A program made the translations under genes and the position numbers. The notes beneath the pieces were generated by a model. The model had not been told where the DNA came from. It ran no database searches and worked only from the letters and a program-made list of their open reading frames with translations. A DNA stretch of 64,000 nucleotides, taken from assembly GCF_021462225.1 (NCBI RefSeq), contig NC_061811.1:486001-550000 (forward strand), in the 5' to 3' direction. The DNA comes from Girardinichthys multiradiatus (taxonomy: Eukaryota > Chordata > Actinopteri > Cyprinodontiformes > Goodeidae). The first letter of the stretch is position 1. Each line of letters begins with the position of its first letter. Positions 44,901-53,170 of the stretch are shown piece by piece.

Positions 44901-47900
44901 CTGAAACAAATAAAAGCATTACAACTGTCTGATTCAACAATAATGAGACGGATGGAGGATATTGGACGAGACAACCGTGACCAGCTGCTGACTGACCTGC
45001 GTGCAGCGCTGGATGAAAGCAGGGATATCACCGATGATGCGCTGCTGTGTGTTTGGGTCAGGTTCCCCAAAGAAAACACCTTTAAGGAGGAAATGTTGGG
45101 CTTGCTTCTCCTTCTTGGCCAAACCAGAGGTGAAGATGTTCTGAATGCACTCTTGATTTTTTTTCAACAAAATCATCTCAGCTGGTCCAAACTTTCAAGT
45201 GTTTGTACTGATGGTGCCCCAAGCATGCGAGGCAAAGAAAAGGATCTTGTTGGCCTCATGAATAAAAGAGATGACATGCCTAAATTCCTCAGTCTTCATT
45301 GTATTATCCATCAACAGGCCCTTGTATCAAAGCTCCGAAATAATGACTTTGAAAATGTAATGCAAACTGTTGTGCCTGTGGTAAACTATGTTGTTTCAAG
45401 AGCACGAAACCACAGGCAGTTCAGACAGTTAATAGAAGACTATAACACAGAGTACAGCGATTTAGTGATGCACAGAGAAGTACGGTGGCTGTCTGTGGAA
45501 AGGTGCTTCAGCGGTTTCTCAGCCTCCTTCCTGAAATTTCCACCTTCTTGGACAGTAAAGGGAAACACCAGCCTGAGTTAAAAGACCCACATTGGATCAT
45601 ACAGCTGGCCTTTCTAACAGATATTACCAGTCACCTGAACTCTCTCAACCTGCAGCTCCAAGGAAGAGACAAGCTGCCAAGTGACATGATGAGAGCAATC
45701 GGGGCATTCCAGAACAAAATAACTGCTTTGTGGATACCTGACAAAGACCTCACCCACTTGCCAAGACTGAAAGAAAAAAACACAACTGATCCTACTCTGC
45801 AGCAGCACTTCAGCTACAGTGGCTTTGTTGAAGTTTTGAAGGAGTTAAGTGGGGAGTTTGAATCTAGATTCAGTGATGTGAATCAACATAAGGGACTTTT
45901 TTATTTAATTGAAAATCCCTTTCATGTGGATGTATCTTCTCTTGCTCCAACCATCACACAGCTTCTCTTGAAAGTGAAATAATTGACCTGCAAACAAATG
46001 ACATTCTCCAAGCTGAACTCAGAGCAGGTGTTGGCCACTTCTGGAGCTTGGTTTCTGAAGAAGACTTTCCCACCTTAAAACCACTTGCACAGAAGGCGAT
46101 GTCCTTCTTTGTGAGCACATACACATGAGTCAACATTTTCAACCATGAACATTATCAAGAAGAAACAGACTGACCAATGCTCACCTTGAATGCCTCACTA
46201 TAATCGCAACAACAAGCTACAAATACAACGTTAAGAAGGTAAAGACATGCATGCCAGCTTCCGCTCTTCCCTGTATTAAGGTAAATAAACACACTTTAAT
46301 AATTAAAGTGTGTTCTGTTTCGATCTTAATGGAACATGTTGGGATTCATTTTCAATTAAAGTTTAATTGAAACTGTATTGACTGTGTTCTGGGAGGAGCT
46401 CGGAGTAGAGCCACTGCTCCTCCACATCAAGAGGAGCCAGTTGAGGTGGCTTGGACATCTGTGTATGATGCCTCCTGGACGCCTTCCTCGGGAGGTGTTC
46501 CAGGCACGTCCCACCGGGAGGAGGCCCAGGGGACGGCCAGGACACGCTGGTGGGACTATGTCTCTCGGCTGGCCTGGGAACGCCTTGGGCTTCCCCTGGA
46601 GGAGCTGGAGGAGGTGTCTGGAGAGAGGGACGTCTGGGTATTCACTGTCCCTGCGACCCGGTCCCGGATGAAGCGGAAGACGACAAGTACGTATAACAGT
46701 GAAAATGTATCCTATACTGCCTGATAATTTTACCTATTTTGAGCATACACTCACTGCCCACTTTATTAGGTACACCTGTCCAACTGTTAACGCAAATTTC
46801 TAATCAGCCAATCACATGCCAGAAACTCAATGCATTTAGGCATGTAGACATGGTCAAGATTTGCTGCAGTTCAAACCGAGCATCAGAACGGGGAAGAAAG
46901 GTGATTTAAGTGACTTTGAACGTAGCATGGTTGTTGGTGCCAGACGGGCTGGTCTGAGTATTTCAGAAACTGTTGATCTACTGGGATTTTCCATCTCTAG
47001 GGTTTACAGAGAATGGTCCGAAAAAGAGAAAATATCCAGTGAGTGGCAGTTCTGTGGGCCTAATGCCTTGTTGATGGCAGAGGTCAGAGGAGAATGGAAA
47101 TATTGTTATGTCTTTACACTCAATGCCATATGTCAGCACAAGGTCCAGAGAATGAAGACAAAGGTGGTGTTGGAGTTGTTCCCCAGAAACTCCTGCGTGC
47201 TCGTTTGTTTTGGTAAAGCTAAATAACACAGAGTCTGCACAGTTTCTTTTACCCCGACCAGAGGAGAGATGTTCCAGTTGAGTCACCAGAACACTACTGA
47301 CTTTTCCTCCCCACAACAGGGTTTTTATTCAAAAGCAAGGCGTGTACAATTACAAAGAAAAAACACATTTTTAGCTGAGTGTCAGTTGAACTCTTACACC
47401 TGGCATTCAGCTGTCTGTTCGACCCTCACAACATTCCTGTTATTCTACTTTTGGCTGTTATTTTCAGACATGTACAGAAATATCTTCACTGGTGCCGGCT
47501 GACCACAGCCATGTCAGACACACACACACACACACACACCTGCTTTGAGCAATCCACTAAGTTACACAGTATATTTCATTTCACACATTATTAAACCTAA
47601 CTTGAGCTTAGCAATGCAGACCCTATTAAGTATTTTAAATATTTTCCAACATTTCCTCCTTTTGAAGTCTCAATTAAGTGGGTAGGTTTGTTAATGTTTT
47701 AATCAAAGCCAATTGAGTCTAAGATAGCATTAAACGCTATATTTAGGCTATCACTTTCAGCGTCTACATGAATGTTAAAATCCCCCACTATAATAACTTT
47801 ATCTGTATTTAACACTAAATCAGATAAAAGGTCAGGGCCTGGTGGACAGTACAAAACTACAAACAGAAGTGGTTTTAGTGCTTTGCAATTTGGATGAGGA

Positions 47901-49763
47901 AAACTAAGTAATTGTGCAGCAAACTAACGATATTGTAGAGGACCGCACTGGGTTAACTCGGTGAATTTCGACGGTCAGACGCGTGCTTCAAATACTCTCC
48001 AGGCTGCTTCTTGTATGTTGCAACCATCAATTTATTCCACTTTAACTGCCATACTTCTCTTTACAGGACTGACACATACTGACCAGTCTAAACCATACAA
48101 CGGTGCCAACAATACAACGAGGTCATGTCACGGTCAACAGAAATTACGACCACCACCGGCGCACCCACTTACTCATACATACGAAAACCAGCGCGCCAGT
48201 ATGGCTCCCATTCATACCTTAGTGACAGTCACGCCCACCTCGACATACCCACCACCCCAGTGTCAAAGCCATGTGCTCCTGCCACATCAATAATTACTTA
48301 TTTCAATCATATGGCTCTTACACTAAGGATTAAATATTCAAAAGAGTTGTAGCTATTGATTGGTCTGGGACTAATCAATAAATCCGACTGAAAGATGGTT
48401 GCTACTTCTCCTCCTCGTCCAGTATATCGAGGAATGTGAAAATTTAAATAATTAGTAGGAGTTGACTCATTTATAGTAACATAATCCTCTTGCTGCAGCC
48501 AGGTTTCTGTGAGGCTAAATAAATCAATCTGATTGTCACAAATCAGGTCACTAACTAGCAAAGTCTTTGAAGAGAGAGATCTTATGTTCAGTAAGCCACA
48601 TTTAATTGTTTTATTTTTCTGTTCAGTCGAAGTTGTTAATTTCTATGAGATTTTCATGATTTCCTCCTTTTATTATTTTTTAATCTATTCAATTTTGGCC
48701 GTGGGCGAGACACTGTCTTAATAAGGTAATGGGTGGGTAGCAGTACAGAAGCTGCAGAGAGGAGTGTTAAACTATGACCCTGCTTCCTGGTCTGAACCCT
48801 GGGTTGTCAGAGTTTTGGAGAACTAATAAATTTGGCCAGATTCCTAGAAAGAAGAGCTGCTCCATCCAAAGTGGGATGTGGAGTTGCCCTCGGTGGCTCC
48901 GCGCTGGCTAAGGGGCCTCGGCTATCTGCTGGTTTTTCAACAGCGTGGAGCTGGGGCTCCAATTCAGACCCCTGCCTCCAAAGCAACAAAAATGCTACAT
49001 TTATTGCATGTACCATTATCACTAAAGGATTGGAATTTCATCCATCATGGATGGATGGATGCATGGGATGGATCAGTCTTTAACTGCTTTTAGTCATTTT
49101 CTCAGGATAACTTTCTAGGTCTTTTCAAAATTAAAGGAAACCTCAGCTGTTCTGGACCAAACAAACATATTTTCTTTATTTTTAATGCATTAATGGGTCG
49201 ATCACGTGTCCAACCCACTGCAGGGGTTTCTAACTGGGGAGGATATGCTGTGGCCTGTGGGCTCTACCTGCTCCACACCTGCCCCTCTCACCAGCGCTAC
49301 CTGAGGAAAGGACTGGGACTGGAGCCTCTGGCCTCCAACCAGCAGCTGCAGGACTGGAGGAGCAACCTGCCATCTGTCCAGAAGGTAGAACAAACACTTC
49401 TCAGAATAATCTGGCTGGAAATTGGATTTTTATGATTCCAGATTCATAAACTCTACTCATACACTACTCAAAAAGCAAAATATCCCCACATAAACTGACT
49501 GAGTCTGTTTCTGCAAACCTCCGATTCACCAGGATGACAGAGAAACAAAAACATGTAACAGTTTCTGCAAATAATTGCTCTGTGTGTTCCAGGAGGAGGT
49601 CTTCCTGAAAACACTTGTGCGTTTTGGAATACGAAGTGGGAAAACTGGGAACCTTGCCATGGAGGTGGACGGTTTGACCTTTCACCCGACTCATTCTGAC
49701 ATGATCAGCAGACTCCTGGAGATGACGCTGGGCTCCACAACACAGAACCCACCTGACTGTTAG
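29798..49763 (+). CDS. dglucy: D-glutamate cyclase (fourteen coding exons)
   Basis: Converts D-glutamate to 5-oxo-D-proline; the mammalian enzyme is mitochondrial. Exons: 29798-29900, 32008-32161, 32838-32924, 33000-33141, 34150-34300, 34380-34502, 34582-34791, 35516-35633, 37015-37157, 37232-37334, 39582-39730, 40149-40268, 49224-49384 and 49593-49763. They sum to 1935 nt in a single frame: 644 residues, against 616 in human. The N-terminal DUF1445 (hydro-lyase-like) domain covers about residues 15-275 ([39 protein letters not shown]). The C-terminal DUF4392 domain covers about 315-640 ([55 protein letters not shown]). The first exon reads like bacterial relatives ([18 protein letters not shown]) and shows no mitochondrial targeting sequence, so an upstream coding exon is possible. 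Identification is very secure. Confidence 0.95.
29957..29995 (+). repeat. perfect hairpin: 16-bp arms, 7-nt loop
   Basis: ATCACTGGGATCATTC (29957-29972), loop TCCTCAG, then GAATGATCCCAGTGAT (29980-29995). It lies 57 bp inside dglucy intron 1. It is too short for a typical microRNA precursor. Confidence 0.8.
30063..31723 (-). mobile_element. L2-type LINE, ORF2 end plus 3' UTR
   Basis: On the minus strand 31720-31545 reads [20 protein letters not shown], right behind the YADDTQLYL motif of the other copy. 31520-30903 reads [20 protein letters not shown] and [20 protein letters not shown], the intact ORF2 C-terminus. A one-frame break lies near 31530. The 3' UTR runs to 30063, where the tail is lost. 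A SINE abuts the 5' break at 31722. It lies in dglucy intron 1, antisense. Confidence 0.85.
31722..31900 (+). repeat. tRNA-derived SINE
   Basis: GGTGGTGTAGGGGTTGAGC (A-box region, about 31734-31752) and GGTCCGAGTCC (B box, 31799-31809) are spaced as in a tRNA gene. They are followed by a pyrimidine-rich tail CTTCCCCTTTCTCTCCCTAT and an A-rich end. This is the standard layout of a common fish SINE. Confidence 0.75.
32008..32161 (+). CDS. dglucy: dglucy coding exon 2
   Basis: 154 nt, phase 1 in and phase 2 out. [20 protein letters not shown] through [10 protein letters not shown], the start of the DUF1445 core. Confidence 0.95.
32370..32560 (+). repeat. worn copy of the TTATATAGCGCC-type dispersed repeat
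   Basis: Same block order as 23555-23800: TTCCAGTC, AAAGCTCTTTACACTAG, ACACATTCACCCAGG, ATACACCGATATGCAGATC, AAGTGCCTTGCTCAGGGGCAC. In dglucy intron 2. Confidence 0.6.
32838..32924 (+). CDS. dglucy: dglucy coding exon 3
   Basis: 87 nt, phase 2 on both sides. [20 protein letters not shown], the less conserved linker of DUF1445. Donor TCTAG/GTTGGT is weak, but exon 4 continues in frame. Confidence 0.88.
33000..33141 (+). CDS. dglucy: dglucy coding exon 4
   Basis: 142 nt, phase 2 in and phase 0 out. [20 protein letters not shown] then [18 protein letters not shown]: the GCSFSFE-type signature of DUF1445. Confidence 0.95.
33165..34085 (+). mobile_element. Tc1-like transposon fossil
   Basis: [20 protein letters not shown] (about 33237-33300), then stop-riddled [15 protein letters not shown] and RPQLD-x-D-like traces (near 33945), in Tc1 transposase order. 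No frame is intact. In dglucy intron 4. Confidence 0.55.
34150..34300 (+). CDS. dglucy: dglucy coding exon 5
   Basis: 151 nt, phase 0 in and phase 1 out. [20 protein letters not shown] through GAPVHVGDP. Confidence 0.95.
34380..34502 (+). CDS. dglucy: dglucy coding exon 6
   Basis: 123 nt, phase 1 on both sides. [20 protein letters not shown] then [20 protein letters not shown], the substrate-pocket part of DUF1445 by family comparison. Confidence 0.95.
34582..34791 (+). CDS. dglucy: dglucy coding exon 7
   Basis: 210 nt, phase 1 on both sides. [18 protein letters not shown] ends the first domain. [20 protein letters not shown] and [11 protein letters not shown] form the linker to the second. 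Confidence 0.95.
34792..35515. other. dglucy intron 7, nothing recognised
   Basis: 724 bp of ordinary intron. No repeat boundaries seen. Confidence 0.5.
35516..35633 (+). CDS. dglucy: dglucy coding exon 8
   Basis: 118 nt, phase 1 in and phase 2 out. [19 protein letters not shown] then [13 protein letters not shown], the start of the C-terminal domain (TTGFPT motif). Confidence 0.95.
35634..36234. other. dglucy intron 8, left part, nothing recognised
   Basis: No repeat family or exon found before the Tc1 relic at 36235. Confidence 0.4.
36235..36830 (-). mobile_element. Tc1/mariner-like transposase relic
   Basis: The minus frame 36801-36430 reads [32 protein letters not shown] and [16 protein letters not shown], i.e. 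the W-x-DE catalytic block and the KHGGGS-x-M-WGC block. It stops before the final glutamate block. Truncated and mutated (DEM for DES). In dglucy intron 8. Confidence 0.65.
37015..37157 (+). CDS. dglucy: dglucy coding exon 9
   Basis: 143 nt, phase 2 in and phase 1 out. [40 protein letters not shown]: the ETDGPPGA motif of DUF4392. Confidence 0.95.
37232..37334 (+). CDS. dglucy: dglucy coding exon 10
   Basis: 103 nt, phase 1 in and phase 2 out. [20 protein letters not shown] then [11 protein letters not shown]. The AG at 37230-37231 is used, not the next one three bases on, because human DGLUCY keeps the matching residue. Confidence 0.93.
37335..39581. other. dglucy intron 10, 2.2 kb, no element recognised
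   Basis: The part 37680-38950 looks repeat-like (long, low in stops on neither strand, with CCTATAAAAACC near 38020 resembling an LTR TATA region). I could not find paired ends or coding motifs. Confidence 0.3.
39582..39730 (+). CDS. dglucy: dglucy coding exon 11
   Basis: 149 nt, phase 2 in and phase 1 out. [40 protein letters not shown]: the most conserved part of the cyclase domain. Confidence 0.96.
39731..40148. other. dglucy intron 11, nothing recognised
   Basis: 418 bp without repeat or exon evidence. Confidence 0.5.
40149..40268 (+). CDS. dglucy: dglucy coding exon 12
   Basis: 120 nt, phase 1 on both sides. [20 protein letters not shown] then [16 protein letters not shown], the glycine-rich GDGGNE signature. 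Confidence 0.96.
40550..41550 (-). mobile_element. L2-type LINE, 3' end fragment with complete tail
   Basis: On the minus strand it ends TGAATTGGCGCTGTATAAATAAACTGAATTGAAT (landmarks only: GCGCTGTATAAATAAA plus tail near 40553). It covers the same 3' UTR as 30063-30900, plus the last ORF2 codons (LFDKAYS-like, 41510-41530). Its 5' end joins an LTR fragment at about 41566. In dglucy intron 12, antisense. Confidence 0.8.
41566..42080 (+). repeat. LTR fragment related in its first 60 bp to the solo LTR at 18651-19886
   Basis: TGTAGGGATTATGATTATTG and ATTAATTAATATTTAT match the minus-strand start of that LTR. The rest (to about 42080) diverges. It was used to orient the solo LTR. Confidence 0.45.
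42090..44142 (+). mobile_element. inverted-repeat element carrying a minisatellite (nonautonomous DNA transposon-like)
   Basis: The left end AGTGTATTCACACCAGG (42091) faces the right end CAAGTGTGAATACACCC (to 44140), an imperfect terminal inverted repeat. Next to it on each side are mirrored GGTCCG/GGACC-rich stretches (42118-42165 and 43940-44100). No transposase is inside. The interior is occupied by the 24-bp minisatellite. Target duplication could not be fixed. Confidence 0.55.
42446..43843 (+). repeat. 24-bp minisatellite, about 58 copies
   Basis: The unit is CTGAACGCAGACGTTCTCTACGTG, head to tail. The variants are GCA/GCT/GCC at one site and CTG/ATG at another. Because 24 is divisible by three, both strands stay open for hundreds of codons (NADVLYVL on plus, HVENVCVQ on minus). 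This is not evidence of a gene. GCC variants occur only in the right half, GCT mainly in the left. Confidence 0.97.
44306..46230 (+). pseudogene. hAT-type transposase (BED finger, ZBED/SCAND3-like), frameshifted
   Basis: Three plus frames succeed each other. 44306-44782 has an acidic N-terminus, a basic KKRKVRR patch and the BED finger CLICK...HFNTTH. 44796-45581 has [49 protein letters not shown] and [14 protein letters not shown] (RNase-H-like core of hAT). 45485-45982 has [18 protein letters not shown], and on to about 46230 a worn dimerisation end ([13 protein letters not shown], then MNIIKK-like, LTNAHLECL). There are frameshifts near 44785, 45500 and 45980 and a stop near 46128. Full length otherwise. 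Terminal repeats not identified. Confidence 0.8.
46288..46314. repeat. 27-nt near-perfect palindrome
   Basis: AACACACTTTAAT, one A, ATTAAAGTGTGTT: 13-bp arms around a single base. It lies about 60 bp behind the hAT coding relic. Confidence 0.85.
46375..46690 (+). pseudogene. LINE ORF2 C-terminal relic (RRPRGRPRTRW type)
   Basis: 46378-46671 reads [38 protein letters not shown] neighbouring frame continues [32 protein letters not shown]. This GH-x-RMP...RGRP-x-TRW string is a common C-terminal end of fish LINE proteins, here with one frameshift near 46540. Confidence 0.65.
46750..47130 (+). mobile_element. Tc1-like transposon, left-end fragment
   Basis: CACTCACTGCCCACTTTATTAGG at about 46747 is the terminal sequence of a widespread fish Tc1-type family. 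46900-47060 encodes [29 protein letters not shown], the N-terminal helix-turn-helix of its transposase. It breaks off before 47168, where an LTR begins. Confidence 0.7.
47168..47651 (-). repeat. retroviral LTR (3' LTR) in minus orientation
   Basis: Read on the minus strand it starts TGTTGGAAAATATTT and ends CAACTCCAACA. Directly before its start stands the purine tract AAAAGGAGGAAA (47652-47663), as before a retroviral 3' LTR. The internal sequence is gone: L2 sequence resumes by about 47675. 484 bp, with a (CA)10 run inside. Confidence 0.65.
47675..48980 (-). mobile_element. L2-type LINE 5' part (endonuclease domain), with a foreign insert
   Basis: On the minus strand 48561-48330 reads [20 protein letters not shown] and 47925-47690 reads [20 protein letters not shown]: motifs of the AP-type endonuclease (TETW and GDFN). 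About 400 bp of unrelated sequence (47925-48325) separates them. The L2 5' region continues to about 48980. In dglucy intron 12, antisense. Confidence 0.7.
49224..49384 (+). CDS. dglucy: dglucy coding exon 13
   Basis: 161 nt, phase 1 in and phase 0 out. [37 protein letters not shown]. Exon 12 is 9 kb upstream across a pile of repeats, yet the frame joins exactly. Confidence 0.95.
49593..49763 (+). CDS. dglucy: dglucy coding exon 14 with stop codon
   Basis: 171 nt. [40 protein letters not shown], ending PPDC and TAG at 49761-49763. The tail after LLEMT is longer than in human and unlike it. Confidence 0.95.
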   Translation, partial: EEVFLKTLVRFGIRSGKTGNLAMEVDGLTFHPTHSDMISRLLEMTLGSTTQNPPDC

Positions 49764-50001
49764 CATTCCTTAAATCGAAATCACTCCACCTTGTTTCTGG
49801 CTGTTAAAGCTGATTTTAGGTGAAAAGTGTCAAAGCAGCAGAAGATGAAAGGAGAGTGGTGCTAGGGATGCTGCCTCGGCTACCTTGCAGCTCTCACTTC
49901 CTTCCTGTTGGCTTCTATTGCCTGCAGGATGAAGGAGTAGCGAACGGCTCTGGAAGTGGAAAACGTATAATATTCAGAGTTTATTAGCTATGAGCAAACA
50001 G

Positions 50002-50007
50002 AATAAA
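50002..50007 (+). terminator. dglucy polyadenylation signal
   Basis: AATAAA 239 bp behind the stop codon, the first canonical signal. The 3' UTR 49764-50001 has no other feature. A Tc1 transposon starts about 100 bp further. Confidence 0.55.
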
Positions 50008-50107
50008 AGTGAATCTTTATGTTTTTTCTGTTATCAGTATATAAACTAACTTTGACTCAGTTCAGCAAAATCTAATTACTCCTCTGTAAAGATGTTTAAA
50101 ATAAATA

Positions 50108-51717
50108 CAGGTCCTTCTCAAAATATTAGCATATTGTGATAAAGTTCATTATTTTCCATAATGTCATGATGAAAATTTAACATTCATATATTTTAGATTC
50201 ATTGCACACTAACTGAAATATTTCAGGTCTTTTATTGTCTTAATACGGATGATTTTGGCATACAGCTCATGAAAACCCAAAATTCATATCTCACAAAATT
50301 AGCATATCATTAAAAGGGTCTCTAAACGAGCTATGAACCTAATCATCTGAATCAACGAGTTAACTCTAAACACCTGCAAAAGATTCCTGAGGCCTTTAAA
50401 ACTCCCAGCCTGGTTCATCACTCAAAACCCCAATCATGGGTAAGACTGCCGACCTGACTGCTGTCCAGAAGGCCACTATTGACACCCTCAAGCAAGAGGG
50501 TAAGACACAGAAAGAAATTTCCGAACGAATAGGCTGTTCCCAGAGTGCTGTATCAAGGCACCTCAGTGGGAAGTCTGTGGGAAGGAAAAAGTGTGGCAGA
50601 AAACGCTGCACAACGAGAAGAGGTGACCGGACCCTGAGGAAGATTGTGGAGAAGGGCCGATTCCAGACCTTGGGGGACCAGCGGAAGCAGTGGACTGAGT
50701 CTGGAGTAGAAACATCCAGAGCCACCGTGCACAGGCGTGTGCAGGAAATGGGCTACAGGTGCCGCATTCCCCAGGTCAAGCCACTTTTGAACAAGAAACA
50801 GCGGCAGAAGCGCCTGACCTGGGCTACAGAGAAGCAGCACTGGACTGTTGCTCAGTGGTCCAAAGTACTTTTTTGGGATGAAAGCAAATTCTGCATGTCA
50901 TTCGGAAATCAAGGTGCCAAAGTCTGGAGGAAGACTGGGGAGAAGGAAATGCCAAAATGCCAGAAGTCCAGTGTCAAGTACCCACAGTCAGTGATGGTCT
51001 GGGGTGCCGTGTCAGCTGCTGGTGTTGGTCCACTGTGTTTTATCAAGGGCAGGGTCAATGCAGCTAGCTATCAGGAGATTTTGGAGCACTTCATGCTTCC
51101 ATCTGCTGAAAAGCTTTATGGAGATGAAGATTTCATTTTTCAGCACGACCTGGCACCTGCTCACAGTGCCAAAACCACTGGTAAATGGTTTACTGACCAT
51201 GGTATCACTGTGCTCAATTGGCCTGCCAACTCTCCTGACCTGAACCCCATAGAGAATCTGTGGGATATTGTGAAGAGAACGTTGAGAGACTCAAGACCCA
51301 ACACTCTGGATGAGCTAAAGGCCGCTATCGAAGCATCCTGGACCTCCATAAGACCTCAGCAGTGCCACAGGCTGATTGCCTCCATGCCACGCCGCATTGA
51401 AGCAGTCATTTCTGCAAAAGGATTCCCGACCAAGTATTGAGTGCATAACTGTACATGATTATTTGAAGGTTGACGTTTTTTGTATTAAAAACACTTTTCT
51501 TTTATTGGTCGGATGAAATATGCTAATTTTGTGAGATAGGAATTTTGGGTTTTCATGAGCTGTATGCCAAAATCATCCGTATTAAGACAATAAAAGACCT
51601 GAAATATTTCAGTTAGTGTGCAATGAATCTAAAATATATGAATGTTAAATTTTCATCATGACATTATGGAAAATAATGAACTTTATCACAATATGCTAAT
51701 ATTTTGAGAAGGACCTG
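50108..51717 (+). mobile_element. complete Tc1-like transposon, 1610 bp, intact
   Basis: Begins CAGGTCCTTCTCAAAATATT and ends with its reverse complement. The TIRs extend about 210 bp (to about 50315 and from about 51510) with only one clear mismatch (near 50288). TA stands outside both ends (50106-50107, 51718-51719), the standard Tc1 target duplication. An uninterrupted transposase gene lies between. Both the TIR identity and the ORF point to a recent insertion. Confidence 0.95.
50436..51440 (+). CDS. Tc1-like transposase, intact (DD34E)
   Basis: 334 residues, a usual length for the family. It cuts and pastes its own DNA by binding the terminal repeats and cleaving with a metal-dependent DDE centre. 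A paired-type helix-turn-helix spans about residues 8-45 (KTQKEISERIGCSQSAVS). A basic GRKKCGRKRCTTRR stretch (49-62) could serve as AT-hook/nuclear localisation signal. The catalytic residues are D148 (in FWDESKF), D238 (in FQHDLAPAHS) and E273 (in NSPDLNPIENLW), the last two 34 residues apart. No frameshift or stop is present. Start ATG at 50436; no upstream in-frame ATG is needed. Confidence 0.95.
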   Translation: MGKTADLTAVQKATIDTLKQEGKTQKEISERIGCSQSAVSRHLSGKSVGRKKCGRKRCTTRRGDRTLRKIVEKGRFQTLGDQRKQWTESGVETSRATVHRRVQEMGYRCRIPQVKPLLNKKQRQKRLTWATEKQHWTVAQWSKVLFWDESKFCMSFGNQGAKVWRKTGEKEMPKCQKSSVKYPQSVMVWGAVSAAGVGPLCFIKGRVNAASYQEILEHFMLPSAEKLYGDEDFIFQHDLAPAHSAKTTGKWFTDHGITVLNWPANSPDLNPIENLWDIVKRTLRDSRPNTLDELKAAIEASWTSIRPQQCHRLIASMPRRIEAVISAKGFPTKY

Positions 51718-51719
51718 TA

Positions 51720-52299
51720 CTGTTACTTCTCAGAATGAAACAAATCCATCCTCAGATAAACAAAACATGACATTTGATCAAATGTTATTGTTCTTTTAAA
51801 TAAAATTGATGAGTAAACTGATCAACACCAGTGTGAGAACCTCCTTAACAGCAGGTTGAAGGTTAAAGGTCATGACACTGAACCAGTATGAAGAGTTGAA
51901 GGAGAAAGCCTCTACATGGTATCTGTAGGATTGAGTTTAGCCTCGTCTTTGTCCTGGTTTAATGTTAACTGAAGGTAATTAGACTCATTGTTCCACTCGT
52001 ACCTTTCTTTCATTCCCTCCTCGCTGGATTCTCCTGTTGCGATCATGTTCCTGTGCTCTCGGTTCCTTTGTGTTCCTCTGTTTAGCTGCTTCCATGTTTT
52101 ATGGATTGTGTTATTTTATTAAACTTCACCTTTCACGTGGTTCCGTGACCCCCTGCCTGCGTTTGGATCATATTGCTCTTTAACCTATGACACATAAAGC
52201 TGCATCTGAAGGAAGGACACGACTTCTGTAGCTATGCTGCAGTGGAGGTGTGATGGTTTGGACTGGGTTCTATGAACCACACAGCCTTGTAGAAGGCTC
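51720..52299. other. intergenic, nothing recognised
   Basis: A stretch TTAAAGGTCATGACACTGAACCAGTATG near 51865 recurs at 33508-33540 and belongs to Tc1 fossil DNA. The rest is unremarkable. Confidence 0.4.
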
Positions 52300-53170
52300 G
52301 TTCCAACCAGAGACTTCAGTGTGTCTCATTGTGACCCAAAATGGTGTATAACTGTGACCTGGAAGGAAAATGATCCCCTCTTTACTCTGGTACCCCTGAA
52401 TAAAAGTCTAACTGCACAGAGTTCTGTTCAATCCATCATCTGAACATGAAGAAAGGATAGACCAACTGCAGACCTGCCAAGACATGGACCCCCATCTAAA
52501 CTGACAGCATGGAGAGAAGCAGCCTACAGGACCATGGTAACTCTGGAGGAGCTACAGAGATCCACAGCTCAGGTGGGAGAATCTGTCCACAGGTGGAAGA
52601 ATCCCTTGACAGGACAACTATTAATGGTGCACAGAAATCTGGCCTTTATGGAAAAGAGTCGAGAAGAAAGTTATTGTTGAAGAATTCCAGAGGTTCTATT
52701 TGCTGTTGGTTTCAATCCATGAAGGAGATACGAAGAAGATGATCTGATCAGAGATGGCCAGAACTGAACCACATGCAAAATACTGTGTGGAAGAAAACTG
52801 ACACTGCATATCACACCACCCACAGATTGAAATATGGAAGTGGGAGCATCATGCTGTCAGACAGAGAAACTGGTCAGATCTGACAGGACAACCCTGGAAG
52901 AATACCTGCTAGAGGCTGCAGAAGACCTGAGACTGGGGTGGAGGTTCACCTTCCAGCCGGAAAACCACCCTGAACATACGGCCAGAGATACAATGGATGG
53001 TTTAGATCAGAGCAGATTCATGTGTTAGAATGGCCTAGTCAAAGTCCAGAACTAAATCCAGCTAAGAATCTGAGGCAAAAAACTAATGTTCACAGATGTT
53101 CTCCATCCAATCTGACTGGACCTGAGCTCAGTGATGAGATCAGCTTGAGATAAACTGTAAATGTGTTTGT
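52300..53170 (+). mobile_element. Tc1-like transposon fossil (same family as 27855-28290)
   Basis: CTGTTCAATCCATCATCTG, ACCTGCCAAGACATGGAC, CTCTGGAGGAGCTACAGAGAT, CCACAGCTCAGGTGGGAGAATC and GGCCTTTATGGAAAAGAG occur in transposase order, in a run with many stops. No terminal repeats. Confidence 0.65.

Noticed and set aside
44306..45982. A functional host ZBED gene
   Set aside because: At least three frameshifts and a stop in the visible copy, with no introns to bridge them.
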